Assembly: GCF_001691415.1 (NCBI RefSeq)
Contig: NZ_LRRR01000011.1
Coordinates: forward strand, 1 to 64,000
DNA: 64,000 nucleotides
Reading direction: 5' to 3'
Source of the DNA: Pararhodobacter sp. CCB-MM2
GTDB lineage: Bacteria; Pseudomonadota; Alphaproteobacteria; Rhodobacterales; Rhodobacteraceae
The notes beneath the pieces are model-generated. The model had not been told where the DNA came from. It did no database searches and was given only the letters and a program-made list of their open reading frames with translations. Below are positions 29,340-36,656 of this stretch, piece after piece; position 1 is the stretch's first letter; every line of letters begins with the position of its first letter. Position numbers and translations under genes: made by a program.

Positions 29340-29404
29340 GTCGCGAGCCGGGTTCTCCGGCGCGCGGATCTTGGGCCCGCCCGGGAGCGGGGCGGGCCCG
29401 GATC
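29340..29404 (-). terminator. GC-rich hairpin after the binding-protein gene
   Basis: Plus-strand GGGCCCGCC followed by GGCGGGCCC (around 29380-29400) forms a strong stem about a dozen bases beyond the stop of the binding-protein gene, without a long T-run on the transcribed strand. It probably acts as a partial terminator or 3' stabiliser within the operon, not as a full stop. Confidence 0.45.
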
Positions 29405-29416
29405 ACCGTTTCGGGA

Positions 29417-30394
29417 TCAGCGGGTGCCGGCGGCGACGCCCGCGATCGTGGCTTCGACGTTCGAGCTGTCGATGATGCCCGGACCCGTCAGGATCTCGCG
29501 CGTCGGGATCGACAGGCCGTAATTGACGTAGCCATTGAGGATCGACACGGCCATGAAGCCCTGATGATACCCCTGCTGGTCGATGGCGCAAAGCTGCGTG
29601 CCATTGGCGATGTTGTTCAGGATCGACTCGTCGAAGTTGATCCCGCAGACCTGCACCTGACCGGCGCGACCGGCCTGCGCGATGCCGCTGACGGCCGAGT
29701 TCGAGTCCACATTGCCGACCGCGAAGATCGCGTTGACTTCGGGGTGCTGCAGCAGATGCGCGCGCACAGCCTGCGCCACGGCGGTGGCCGACCCGAACGA
29801 GGTCGCCGGCAGCGGCAGCACGTCGCCGGTGCCGCCCGCGGCGGTGATGCCGTCGACGAAGCCCGAGCAGAAGGCTTCCACATTGGCCGCGCCAGGCAGC
29901 GTGTTCAGGCAGACACCGTTGGTGTTGCCGTTCTCGGCCATATAGGCACCGGCCGATTCACCAGCGCGGTAATCATCCGAGCCCACATAGTTCATCGCGC
30001 CCAGACGGTCTGCCGCGGCCAGACCGCCAGCATTGTAGATCACCAGCGGGATACCGGCGGCAACGACGGCCTCGAAGGCCGGGTCCATGGCTTCCGGCAC
30101 CCAATCCGGGCCGACGATGGCGTCAGCGCCCTGGTCGATCGCCTGACGGATCAGTTCGGCGGCATCGACACCGAGATTGTCGTAGTTCTGCGGGCCAAGC
30201 CAGGTGACCGAGCCACCCTGGGCCTCGACCACGATGCCGGCATCCATCGCGCCGCGCATGACGATCGACCAGAAGGGATCGTCGGGCTTGCCGCCGATAA
30301 CAAAGATATTCGCGCCATCGGCCATCGCTGTGCCAGCGGCAAGCGTCAGAGCCACGGTGGCCACGCCACCCTTGAGCCAGTTCTTCAGTTGCAT
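29417..30394 (-). CDS. Periplasmic sugar-binding protein of the ABC transporter
   Basis: This 325-residue type I periplasmic binding protein (Peripla_BP_4 class) starts with a standard signal peptide (GGVATVALTLAAGTAMA, cleavage before DGANIF). The mature part shows the ligand-cleft pattern, with NIFVIGGKPDDPFW at the first strand, GADAIVGPDWVPEA near 95 and FAVGNVDSNSAV near 230. It delivers the ligand, presumably an inositol or related cyclitol, to the two permeases. It is the first gene of the 11-gene operon. The ATG is preceded by GGAGGAACC. Upstream lie the inverted repeats shared with the divergent lacI-type gene. Confidence 0.9.
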   Translation of the reverse strand: MQLKNWLKGGVATVALTLAAGTAMADGANIFVIGGKPDDPFWSIVMRGAMDAGIVVEAQGGSVTWLGPQNYDNLGVDAAELIRQAIDQGADAIVGPDWVPEAMDPAFEAVVAAGIPLVIYNAGGLAAADRLGAMNYVGSDDYRAGESAGAYMAENGNTNGVCLNTLPGAANVEAFCSGFVDGITAAGGTGDVLPLPATSFGSATAVAQAVRAHLLQHPEVNAIFAVGNVDSNSAVSGIAQAGRAGQVQVCGINFDESILNNIANGTQLCAIDQQGYHQGFMAVSILNGYVNYGLSIPTREILTGPGIIDSSNVEATIAGVAAGTR

Positions 30395-30430
30395 GGGTTC
30401 CTCCTCCCGGTGCCCCGCCCCCTCGGCAGA

Positions 30431-30534
30431 GCGTATCGACAGGCAGACAGTTACCCAAAGCTTGATCATCGCGATACGCTCAAATAGTATCTTTTGTGTC
30501 GATTGTATCATCAAGTGTCATTCAAAATGATACA
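30431..30534. promoter_or_regulatory. Candidate operators for the LacI-type regulator
   Basis: The divergent intergenic region holds two perfect 8-base inverted repeats built on GTATC/GATAC. GCGTATCG (30431-30438) pairs with CGATACGC (30472-30479), and TGTATCAT (30504-30511) pairs with ATGATACA (30527-30534). A further GTATC lies at 30487. Repeated GTATC half-sites between the SBP promoter and the regulator gene are what a LacI-family repressor would use. The assignment is inferred from position and symmetry. Confidence 0.55.
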
Positions 30535-30556
30535 GATCGGCATAAGGGAGGGAGCC

Positions 30557-31591
30557 ATGAAACGACCGACAATCTCTGATCTGGCCGAAGCGTCGGGTGT
30601 ATCCGTCTCGACGATCAACCGCATTCTCAGCGGCACCGCGCCGGTACGCGGCACGACCATGCAGCGGGTCCAGAGTGCGGCGGAACAGATTGGTTTTTAT
30701 GGCATCGGTGCGATCGAGGACCGGTTGCGCAAAACCGTGCCCACCTACAAATTGGGCTTCCTGCTGCAACAGTCGAAGCGCGAGCTCTACCAGCTCTTCG
30801 GGCGCGAAATCGTCTCGGCCTGCCGCCGCCGGCATCAGGATGTCATCGAGCCGCTGATCGATTTCGTCGACCTGCTGACCCCCGAGAACATCGCCGCGAG
30901 GCTCCTCGCCTTAGGGAAGGAATGCGACGCGGCCGCGGTGATCGCCGCCGATCACCCGCTGATCGGCCAGGCGATTCGCGCGCTGAGAGAGCGCGGCACG
31001 CCGGTCGTGACCTATATCACCGACCAATCCGCGCCCGAGCGCGCGGCCTATGTCGGCGCCGACAATTGGAAGCTGGGCCGGACCGCGGGCTGGTTCATTG
31101 CGCAGACGACGTCGGGGCCCGGCCGCGTCGCGGTCTTCCTCGGCAACCATCGCTATCAATGCCAGGACGTGGCCGATGCCAGCCTGCGCTCGTATCTGCG
31201 CGAACACGCCCCGCGCCTGACGGTCGATGACAGCCGCCCGACCAATGAGGAATCGGACGAGGCCTACCGCATGGTCCGCGAGATCCTGCAATCCGAGGAC
31301 GAACTTGCCGGCATCCTGATCGTCGGCGGCGGCGTGGCCGGGGTCCTGAGGGCCCTGCGCGAGATCCCCGAGGAGCGCCGGCGGACCATCCGCCTGATTT
31401 GCCGCGACATCGGGCCGGAGACGCGAACGGGCCTTTCCGAGGGCCTGATCACCGCGGCGCTGTGCCATCCGCTCGAGGCGACCTCGCAACTACTCGTGCA
31501 GACGATGGTCGATGTCATCACCCAGGGCGACCGCGAAGCCACCCTGCAGCGCACGGTCGCCTTCGAAATCGTCACGCCCGAGAATCTCTAA
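30557..31591 (+). CDS. LacI family transcriptional regulator of the inositol-type operon
   Basis: This 344-residue regulator has an N-terminal LacI-type helix-turn-helix (ISDLAEASGVSVSTINRILSG, residues ~5-25) and hinge. A periplasmic-binding-protein-like effector domain follows from about residue 70 to 340. It is closest in style to the inositol/fructose-type regulators with an RGTTMQRVQ linker. It is divergent from the ABC-transporter/catabolic operon and most likely represses it until an inositol or intermediate binds. The ATG is preceded by a strong ribosome site (GGGAGGGAG). GTATC-type inverted repeats lie just upstream. Confidence 0.9.
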   Translation: MKRPTISDLAEASGVSVSTINRILSGTAPVRGTTMQRVQSAAEQIGFYGIGAIEDRLRKTVPTYKLGFLLQQSKRELYQLFGREIVSACRRRHQDVIEPLIDFVDLLTPENIAARLLALGKECDAAAVIAADHPLIGQAIRALRERGTPVVTYITDQSAPERAAYVGADNWKLGRTAGWFIAQTTSGPGRVAVFLGNHRYQCQDVADASLRSYLREHAPRLTVDDSRPTNEESDEAYRMVREILQSEDELAGILIVGGGVAGVLRALREIPEERRRTIRLICRDIGPETRTGLSEGLITAALCHPLEATSQLLVQTMVDVITQGDREATLQRTVAFEIVTPENL

Positions 31592-31762
31592 GTTCCGGAC
31601 TTGTTGATTATCACAACCGGAAGGGCTCGGTGACAGCGAGAGCAAAGAGGAACAGGCTCAGGCACCTGCCATAGAGCGCGGAGACACGTCACGCCCCCAT
31701 CGCCCGCGCAAACTGCTCCCCCTTTCTCCAATAGTTACTGCGATCCTGTGGCGTTGTGGGTC

Positions 31763-32031
31763 TGAACCGCGCCGGGTTTGCCGGAGGCTCCAACTCTGGA
31801 GTGGGATGGAGCATCATGAGCAAGACGACGAATAAGTTTTCCCCTGAAATGCGCGAGCGTGCGGTGCGTATGGTCCTTGATCACGAGGGCCAGCATGGCT
31901 CTCGCTGGCAGGCCTTCACGTCGATTTCTGCAAAGATCGGATGTTCGGCGAATACGCTGAACTCCTAGGTCAAAAAGGCAGAGGTGGACAGCGGAAAACG
32001 CGCCGGTATTCCGAGCGACATGGCTGGCGAG
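31763..32031 (+). pseudogene. Left end of an IS3-family element with truncated orfA
   Basis: A likely terminal repeat (TGAACCGCGCCGGGTTTGCC) precedes an OrfA start (ATG at 31816: [20 protein letters not shown]). The frame meets a TAG after GCSANTLN and resumes as VKKAEVDSGKRAG. It is then cut off exactly where the next IS begins, which supplies its final TGA. The rest of this element, including all of orfB, is missing from the window. Confidence 0.7.
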
Positions 32032-32070
32032 TGAGCTACTCCCCATCTCTTGGACAGGATCTGGCGTAAA

Positions 32071-32978
32071 TTAAGCTACTCGTTGCACCTGCTGATCGGG
32101 TTGGTTGATATCATTTCTCTGCCAATAGACCAGCGCCGGAGGTTGGCCACCCAAAGCAGAATGCGGGCGCTGGTGGTTGTAGAAGGTCATCCATTTCCGG
32201 ATGGCCGTCTTTGTCTCCGAACCGGTCTCCCAAGCATGCAGGTAGACACACTCGTATTTCAGGGTGCGCCATAGCCTCTCGATGAAGATATTGTCGAGGA
32301 ACCGACCTTTCCCATCCATCGAGATCCGCACGCCAGATCGACGCAGCCGATCCGTCCAGGCGAAGGATGTGAACTGGCTTCCTTGATCGGTGTTCATGAT
32401 CTCGGGCGGGCCGAACTTGTGGATGGCCTCGTTCAACGCGTCGTACCATTGCCCGGCAGGCGATTTGCCATGCAAATCTGCCGAGAGGGGCAGAACTGGG
32501 TTTCCAACGTGTTCGAGATCCGCCAGGACAGAACCTTGCGGGTGTGCCAGTCCATGATCGCCACGAGGTATAGGAACCCGCGGCGCATCGGCAGATAAGT
32601 GATGTCCGAGCACCAGACCTGGTTCGGGCGATCCACGCGCAGGCTTCTCAGCAGATAGGGATAGGTCTTGTGCCCCTTCGCCGGCCTGCTGGTATTGGGT
32701 TTCTGATAAATCGGCATGAGCCCCATCAGGCGCATCAGCCGGCGTATCCGCTTCTCGTTTACGAGATGCCCGTCATTGCGCAGGTGCCAGGTCATTTGCC
32801 GGACGCCGAAGAACGGCGTCTCCAAGAACTGCTCATCAATCTGCCGCATCAGGCCGAGGTTCTGCTCCGACTCGCCCTTGGGCTCGTAGTCGAAAGACGA
32901 ACGCGCGATCGACAGCAGCTTGCACTGCTGGCCGATCGACAAGTCCGGGTGGTCAGGCTCGATCATGCCGCGCCTCAC
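32071..32978 (-). pseudogene. IS3-family OrfB transposase, frameshifted
   Basis: The DDE integrase domain is recognisable: first Asp in QVWCSDITYLPM, second in EIMNTDQGSQFTS, Glu in FIERLWRTLKYE. Between the first and second Asp the frame is broken after SWRISNTLETQFC by about 45 extra bases forming an imperfect palindrome, and the protein stops 20 codons later. The remaining C-terminal part is intact in another frame. The start is a GTG overlapping the orfA stop by 4 bases. The transposase should be inactive unless the insert is lost. Confidence 0.8.
32456..32503. repeat. Short palindromic insert inside orfB
   Basis: On the minus strand, CCCTCTCGGCAGATTTGC, ATG, then GCAAATCGCCTGCCGGGC forms a stem (GGCAG.ATTTGC with GCAAAT.CTGCC, one three-base bulge). 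The transposase reading frame is continuous on either side once these roughly 45 bases are removed. It looks like a small mobile or repetitive palindrome (REP- or MITE-like) that landed in the IS. Confidence 0.45.
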
Positions 32979-33268
32979 TTCCCGCCCCAGGGCTTCAGCT
33001 TTCGTTCCAAAAAAGAGTTGGCCACCGCCAGCTCCCCGATCTTGGCGTGGAGTTCCTTCACCTGCTCCTCGTCAATCTCGGGCTTCTTGCGGCCCCCGCG
33101 CTCGAACACGCCGGACGCGCCTTCGAGCAGGGCTCGCTTCCATTGATGGATCATTGTCGGATGCACTCCGAACCGCCTTGCCAGCTCGGCCGCCGTCTCT
33201 TCACCCTTCAGGGCTTCCAGAGCGACCTTCGCCTTGAACTCAGGCGCGTGCTGCTTGCGTTTCGACAT
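32975..33268 (-). CDS. IS3-family OrfA transposase subunit
   Basis: This 97-residue protein has the IS3 OrfA helix-turn-helix (APEFKAKVALEALKGEETAAELARRFGVHPTMIHQWK). A short leucine-zipper-type segment (QVKELHAKIGELAVANSFLERKL) follows, which normally mediates oligomerisation with OrfAB. It binds the IS ends. Its reading frame is intact, but the partner orfB is frameshifted. The stop overlaps the orfB GTG start by 4 bases. An AGGAGATCAGAG ribosome site precedes the ATG. Confidence 0.85.
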   Translation of the reverse strand: MSKRKQHAPEFKAKVALEALKGEETAAELARRFGVHPTMIHQWKRALLEGASGVFERGGRKKPEIDEEQVKELHAKIGELAVANSFLERKLKPWGGK

Positions 33269-33345
33269 CTCTGATCTCCTTCTCGTCGAAGATCAGCAGA
33301 CTGCAAATCGTAGCTTATGTCAGTGTCCGAATTTCGGGGCGTAGC

Positions 33346-33912
33346 TCAGAAGTCGAGCATATCATCAGCACTGATCTCCGAGATCGGCTTGTTGCCTATG
33401 ACCTGCACGAGGTTCTGAATGGCCTTGATGCGCGGGTTGCGCCACCTGCGGACTTGGTCCCCGCTCTTGCCCAGCGTCTTTTCGTGCGCAAGCGTCCAAT
33501 AGACATCGAGAGCCCGAGAGAGTGTGATCGGTGGCATTGGTGCGCCGCCGGCAAGTGCCGTGGCCTCCATCTTGTCAATGGACCCATCCTTGCGCTTTAC
33601 CTTTGACAGACGCTCGAACAGTTCGGGCCGAGGAAGCTTGGCGACATCGGCTGCGGGCAAGTATCGATAGCCGCGAATAGCCGCCAAATCCTTCGCCGCC
33701 TCGAACCTTGCCTCCGCATCTCCTTCGTCGGCGTGCAGTTTGGCTTCCCATGCTTCCAGCATTTCGTCCCAAATCGCAGGCGCTTTACGCTTCGCCACAT
33801 CGTCAGGATCAGTGTGGAGTGAAATCCAAACATACTCGCGCGGCTCAATCGCCGCGTACCGACGTGGAACGCGCTTGCGTACATGGAGATGACCGGAACG
33901 TTTGTGAATCGC
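33346..33912 (-). pseudogene. Tyrosine integrase, N-terminal fragment cut by the IS
   Basis: The coded segment contains HLHVRKRVPRRYAAIEPREY and goes on with DDVAKRKAPAIWDEMLEAWEA. Later it has KNLVQVIGNKPISEISADDML-type sequence, matching the N-terminal and core-binding region of phage-type integrases. The sequence ends ...MLDF followed by TGA, and that TGA is the first three bases of the IS3 element. The catalytic domain with its Arg-His-Arg-Tyr set is missing, and no convincing start codon is left. It reads leftward from the 34064 attachment copy, so it probably served a separate element lying to the left. Confidence 0.75.
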
Positions 33913-34063
33913 ATGCGAAAAGGTTGCAAAAAATGCAAATCGACAAGATGCGAAATGTTCCGCAATTGCGCAGCAAATTGCACGCCATCGAGCGAAAATC
34001 TGCGATCGTGCAAAAAAATCGTTGCGCAAACAACGATGCGTGACGAAGGATGAGAAAGATGGA

Positions 34064-34089
34064 TGGCGGAGACGAAGGCAGCCAAACCC
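34064..34089 (+). repeat. att-like copy of the tRNA-Ser 3' end (left end of the defence element)
   Basis: TGGCGGAGACGAAGG is identical to the 15 terminal bases (complement, including CCA) of the tRNA-Ser gene at 55406. The next 11 bases still match at 7 positions (ending AACCC). It sits 145 bases before the complete integrase gene. It is the natural left attachment site of the 21 kb element that ends in the tRNA. Confidence 0.7.
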
Positions 34090-34198
34090 ACGGCGCCGAC
34101 GGTCTTGGCCGATCCATACTAGTTCATGCAAACCATGAGATTACATGCGCTTTTCGACCAGGTTAGTCCTCTTGAGTTCGCCCTGATCTCGCACTATA

Positions 34199-34221
34199 TG
34201 GGGGACAGATTGGGGGACAAC
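34199..34221 (+). repeat. Paired GGGGGACA repeats, left end
   Basis: Two GGGGGACA units start 12 bases apart (34200 and 34212), directly upstream of the integrase ATG. The same pair with the same spacing occurs at the other end of the element (55331 and 55343). They are candidate arm-type integrase binding sites. Confidence 0.5.
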
Positions 34222-34222
34222 A

Positions 34223-35458
34223 ATGGCAGCAAGACCTCCCGGACGGCGACCACAAAAAGCCCTGACCGCTCGCTTCGTCGAGACCGTCACCAATCCCGGA
34301 AAGTACTTCGATGGTAATGGCCTCTTCCTGCGTGTCGAGACGAATGGATCGCGCCGCTGGGTTCAGAGGATCACAATTCAGGGGAAACGCTCTGAAGTGG
34401 GTCTTGGGAGCCCGCCTGCGATTTCCCTCGCCGTGGCTCGGCAGCGCGCCCTCGAGAACAAGGGCCTTGTCATGCAAGGGGGGGATCCTCTGGCCGTGAA
34501 GCGGCAGACACGTCAGGCCCTGACCTTTGCTGAGGCCGTGGACATTTACCTTGCCTCCAAGCTCAACGAATTCAAGAATGAGAAGCACCGGAAGCAATGG
34601 CGTTCAACCTTGGACACCTATGCTGCGCCTTTGCTCGGCCGGAAGGATGTAGCCGAGATCTCCGTGCAGGATGTTCTGAGAGTCCTCGAGCCCATCTGGA
34701 AACAAAAGACAGAAACCGCATCGCGACTGCGCGGGCGCATCGAGAATGTGCTCTCTTGGGCAACGGTTGCTGGGCATCGCGACGGTGACAACCCGGCACG
34801 CTGGAAGGGCAACCTGTCAGAGCTCATGCCAAAGCCCAACAAAATAGCCCGAAGCGAAAACCAACCGGCGCTTGCGGTGGCTGACATACCGCGCTGGTGG
34901 AAAGAGCTTGAAAGCAAGAAGGGAACCGCATCTAGCGCCCTCCGCTTCCTCACCCTGACCGCTGCGCGGTCCGGCGAGGTGCGCGGCATGACATGGGACG
35001 AGATAGCGTCCGACTCCGATCAGGGCGAAGTGTGGACGATCCCTGCCACGCGGATGAAAAACGGCCGCCCCCATCGTGTTCCATTGCCCGTTCGAGCGGT
35101 AGCACTGCTCAATGACCTGCCGCGGCTGGAAGGCAGCCCTTTCGTCTTCTTCGCACCGCAAGGGGGCGCACTGAGTGACATGAGCCTGTCGGCCGTGATG
35201 CGTCGCATGCAGGCCACACAGGAAAGGGTCGGCAAACCGGGTTACTTGGATCCAGTCAGCAAGCGTCCCGCCGTCCCCCATGGCTTACGGTCCACCTTCC
35301 GGCAGTGGGCCGCCGAGCGGGGCTATCCTCGAGACATGGCTGAACTGGCCTTGGCACACTGGATCGGGTCCGAGGTCGAGCGGGCTTATCAGCGGGCGGA
35401 CATGCTGGCGCGCCGGCGCGAGATGATGGAGGCGTGGGCGAGATTCCTATTTGCATGA
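34223..35458 (+). CDS. int: Tyrosine-type site-specific integrase (P4/DUF4102 type)
   Basis: This 411-residue integrase has an N-terminal DUF4102-like arm-binding domain (residues ~10-95, with YFDGNGLFLRVETNGSRRWVQR) and a core-binding SAM-like domain (~105-205). Its catalytic domain is complete: first Arg in TAARSGEVRGM (near 255), HGLRSTFRQW box (near 353), second His in LAHWIGS (near 379), nucleophile Tyr in AYQRADM (near 390). It should insert and excise the element at the 3' end of tRNA-Ser. The gene is next to the left attachment copy and reads into the element, as in many P4-like islands. Confidence 0.93.
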   Translation: MAARPPGRRPQKALTARFVETVTNPGKYFDGNGLFLRVETNGSRRWVQRITIQGKRSEVGLGSPPAISLAVARQRALENKGLVMQGGDPLAVKRQTRQALTFAEAVDIYLASKLNEFKNEKHRKQWRSTLDTYAAPLLGRKDVAEISVQDVLRVLEPIWKQKTETASRLRGRIENVLSWATVAGHRDGDNPARWKGNLSELMPKPNKIARSENQPALAVADIPRWWKELESKKGTASSALRFLTLTAARSGEVRGMTWDEIASDSDQGEVWTIPATRMKNGRPHRVPLPVRAVALLNDLPRLEGSPFVFFAPQGGALSDMSLSAVMRRMQATQERVGKPGYLDPVSKRPAVPHGLRSTFRQWAAERGYPRDMAELALAHWIGSEVERAYQRADMLARRREMMEAWARFLFA

Positions 35459-35795
35459 CGCTTTCGACAACCGGAACCATTGAACGATAGAGGGCGCAAA
35501 CGCCCGCTACGCCGTCCCTTGATTTCGCAAACATGTATCAAGTCTATCGACATGCCCAATAGCCAAACAGGCCCTTGCCACACCGTATGGAGGTCAAATT
35601 GACCGCATGAAAAGCCATGCAGGAGGGAGCGATGTCGGACTTGCGATGCGGAGAAACCTGTATCCCTACACGGCTTAACGCGCCACAACGCATTCTTTTA
35701 AGTTGTGCAGCATTCTGGCTTTGGCTAGCCTCCCTGAGGCCCAGTATGTGGGCGCGCATAGTTACAGTGCGCTCCACCCGGTTTCGGAGAGCCAG
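35459..35795. promoter_or_regulatory. Leader region of the defence operon
   Basis: These 337 bases carry no convincing gene. A short inverted repeat CACAAC (35684-35689) / GTTGTG (35702-35707) and a GCATG/CATGC pair (35605-35620) are candidate regulator sites. A tiny open frame with an excellent ribosome site (CAGGAGGGAGCG before ATG at 35632) runs into the regulator gene in another frame. It could be a leader peptide, but has no motif. The promoter of the defence operon must lie here. Confidence 0.4.
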
Positions 35796-36656
35796 ATGGA
35801 CAACGACAGGTCGGAGCTTCGCTGGGGCGTCGAGCAGCGCCTCGAGTTCATAGAGTTCCGCCTGTTCTGGGAGGGAAATCTGAACCGCAGTGATCTGATG
35901 AAGCAGTTCGGGGTCTCGGTGAACCAGGCATCCACCGACTTGAACCGTTACATCGGCTACGCTCCTGACAACATGGTCTACGACAAGAGCACGCGGACCT
36001 ATGTCCGAGGCCCGTGCTTCAAGCCGCAGTTCCTCGAACCCGACGCGAGTCGCTATCTTGCCCAGCTGCAGTCGGTAGCCGACTCGATCCTCGACAGAAA
36101 GGATTCCTGGATCGCCAATCTCCCGACCTACGCCGTGGCCCCGATGCCGGCTCGTGGGGTCAATCCGTTGACGCTCCGTTCAGTCGTCAGCGCCATCCGC
36201 CACTGCGAGGCGATCGAGGTCAAGTATCAATCCCTCTCGAGGCCGGAGGCTCGCTGGCGCTGGATCGCACCTCATGCCATCGCGTTTGATGGGTTCCGGT
36301 GGCACACCCGAGCGTTCTGCCTGACTGACGAAGCGTTCAAGGACTTCCTACTCTCACGAATCCTCGAGACCCGTGGGGCGCGCGACAGCGAAACACTGGC
36401 CGACGACGACAGCGACTGGAATACCGAAGTCACTCTGGAAATCGGTCCCCACCCTGAACTCTCGGAGACGCAGGCCAAGGTCATCGCGCTCGACTACGGC
36501 ATGCGTGGCGGCAAGGCGACGATCAAGGTGAAACGCGCGCTCCTCTTCTACGCGCTCAGACGGCTCGGGCTTGATACGGACCCGTCTGCCAGAAGACCGC
36601 AGGATCAACAGATCGTGCTTCTTAACAGCGAGGCCGTCCATGAAGTTCATGGATAG
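35796..36656 (+). CDS. BrxR/CapW-type WYL-domain transcriptional regulator
   Basis: This 286-residue regulator has a winged helix at the N-terminus (LRWGVEQRLEFIEFRLFWEG, then RSDLMKQFGVSVNQASTDLNRY). A WYL ligand-binding domain follows (~125-200, including CEAIEVKYQSLSRP and WIAPHAIAFDGFRWHTRAFC), then a C-terminal WCX-like extension. This arrangement is that of BrxR and CapW, autorepressors that guard BREX, CBASS and other phage-defence operons. It most likely keeps the downstream genes low until infection. The ATG chosen begins at MDNDRSELRW. The stop lies 17 bases inside the next gene, so expression is coupled. Confidence 0.88.
   Translation: MDNDRSELRWGVEQRLEFIEFRLFWEGNLNRSDLMKQFGVSVNQASTDLNRYIGYAPDNMVYDKSTRTYVRGPCFKPQFLEPDASRYLAQLQSVADSILDRKDSWIANLPTYAVAPMPARGVNPLTLRSVVSAIRHCEAIEVKYQSLSRPEARWRWIAPHAIAFDGFRWHTRAFCLTDEAFKDFLLSRILETRGARDSETLADDDSDWNTEVTLEIGPHPELSETQAKVIALDYGMRGGKATIKVKRALLFYALRRLGLDTDPSARRPQDQQIVLLNSEAVHEVHG

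Larger units (their letters stand above)
32032..33348 (-). mobile_element. IS3-family insertion sequence, 1317 bp
   Basis: The outer ends are imperfect inverted repeats: TGAGCTACTCCCC on the left against TGAGCTACGCCCC read inward from the right, with further GGACA identity inside. Between them lie orfA and an inactivated orfB on the minus strand, the usual IS3 layout and size. The bases next to the two ends do not form a clear target duplication (GAG left, GAA right), and each flank is a different broken gene. This suggests a deletion next to the element after insertion. Confidence 0.8.

Noticed and set aside
34064..34089. A second tRNA gene
   Set aside because: Only the 3' end of tRNA-Ser is present, without the D or anticodon arms; it is an attachment-site copy.
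35632..35853. Small open frame with an excellent ribosome site before the WYL regulator
   Set aside because: It has no motif, is Ser/Arg-rich at the end and overlaps the regulator start; noted only as a possible leader.
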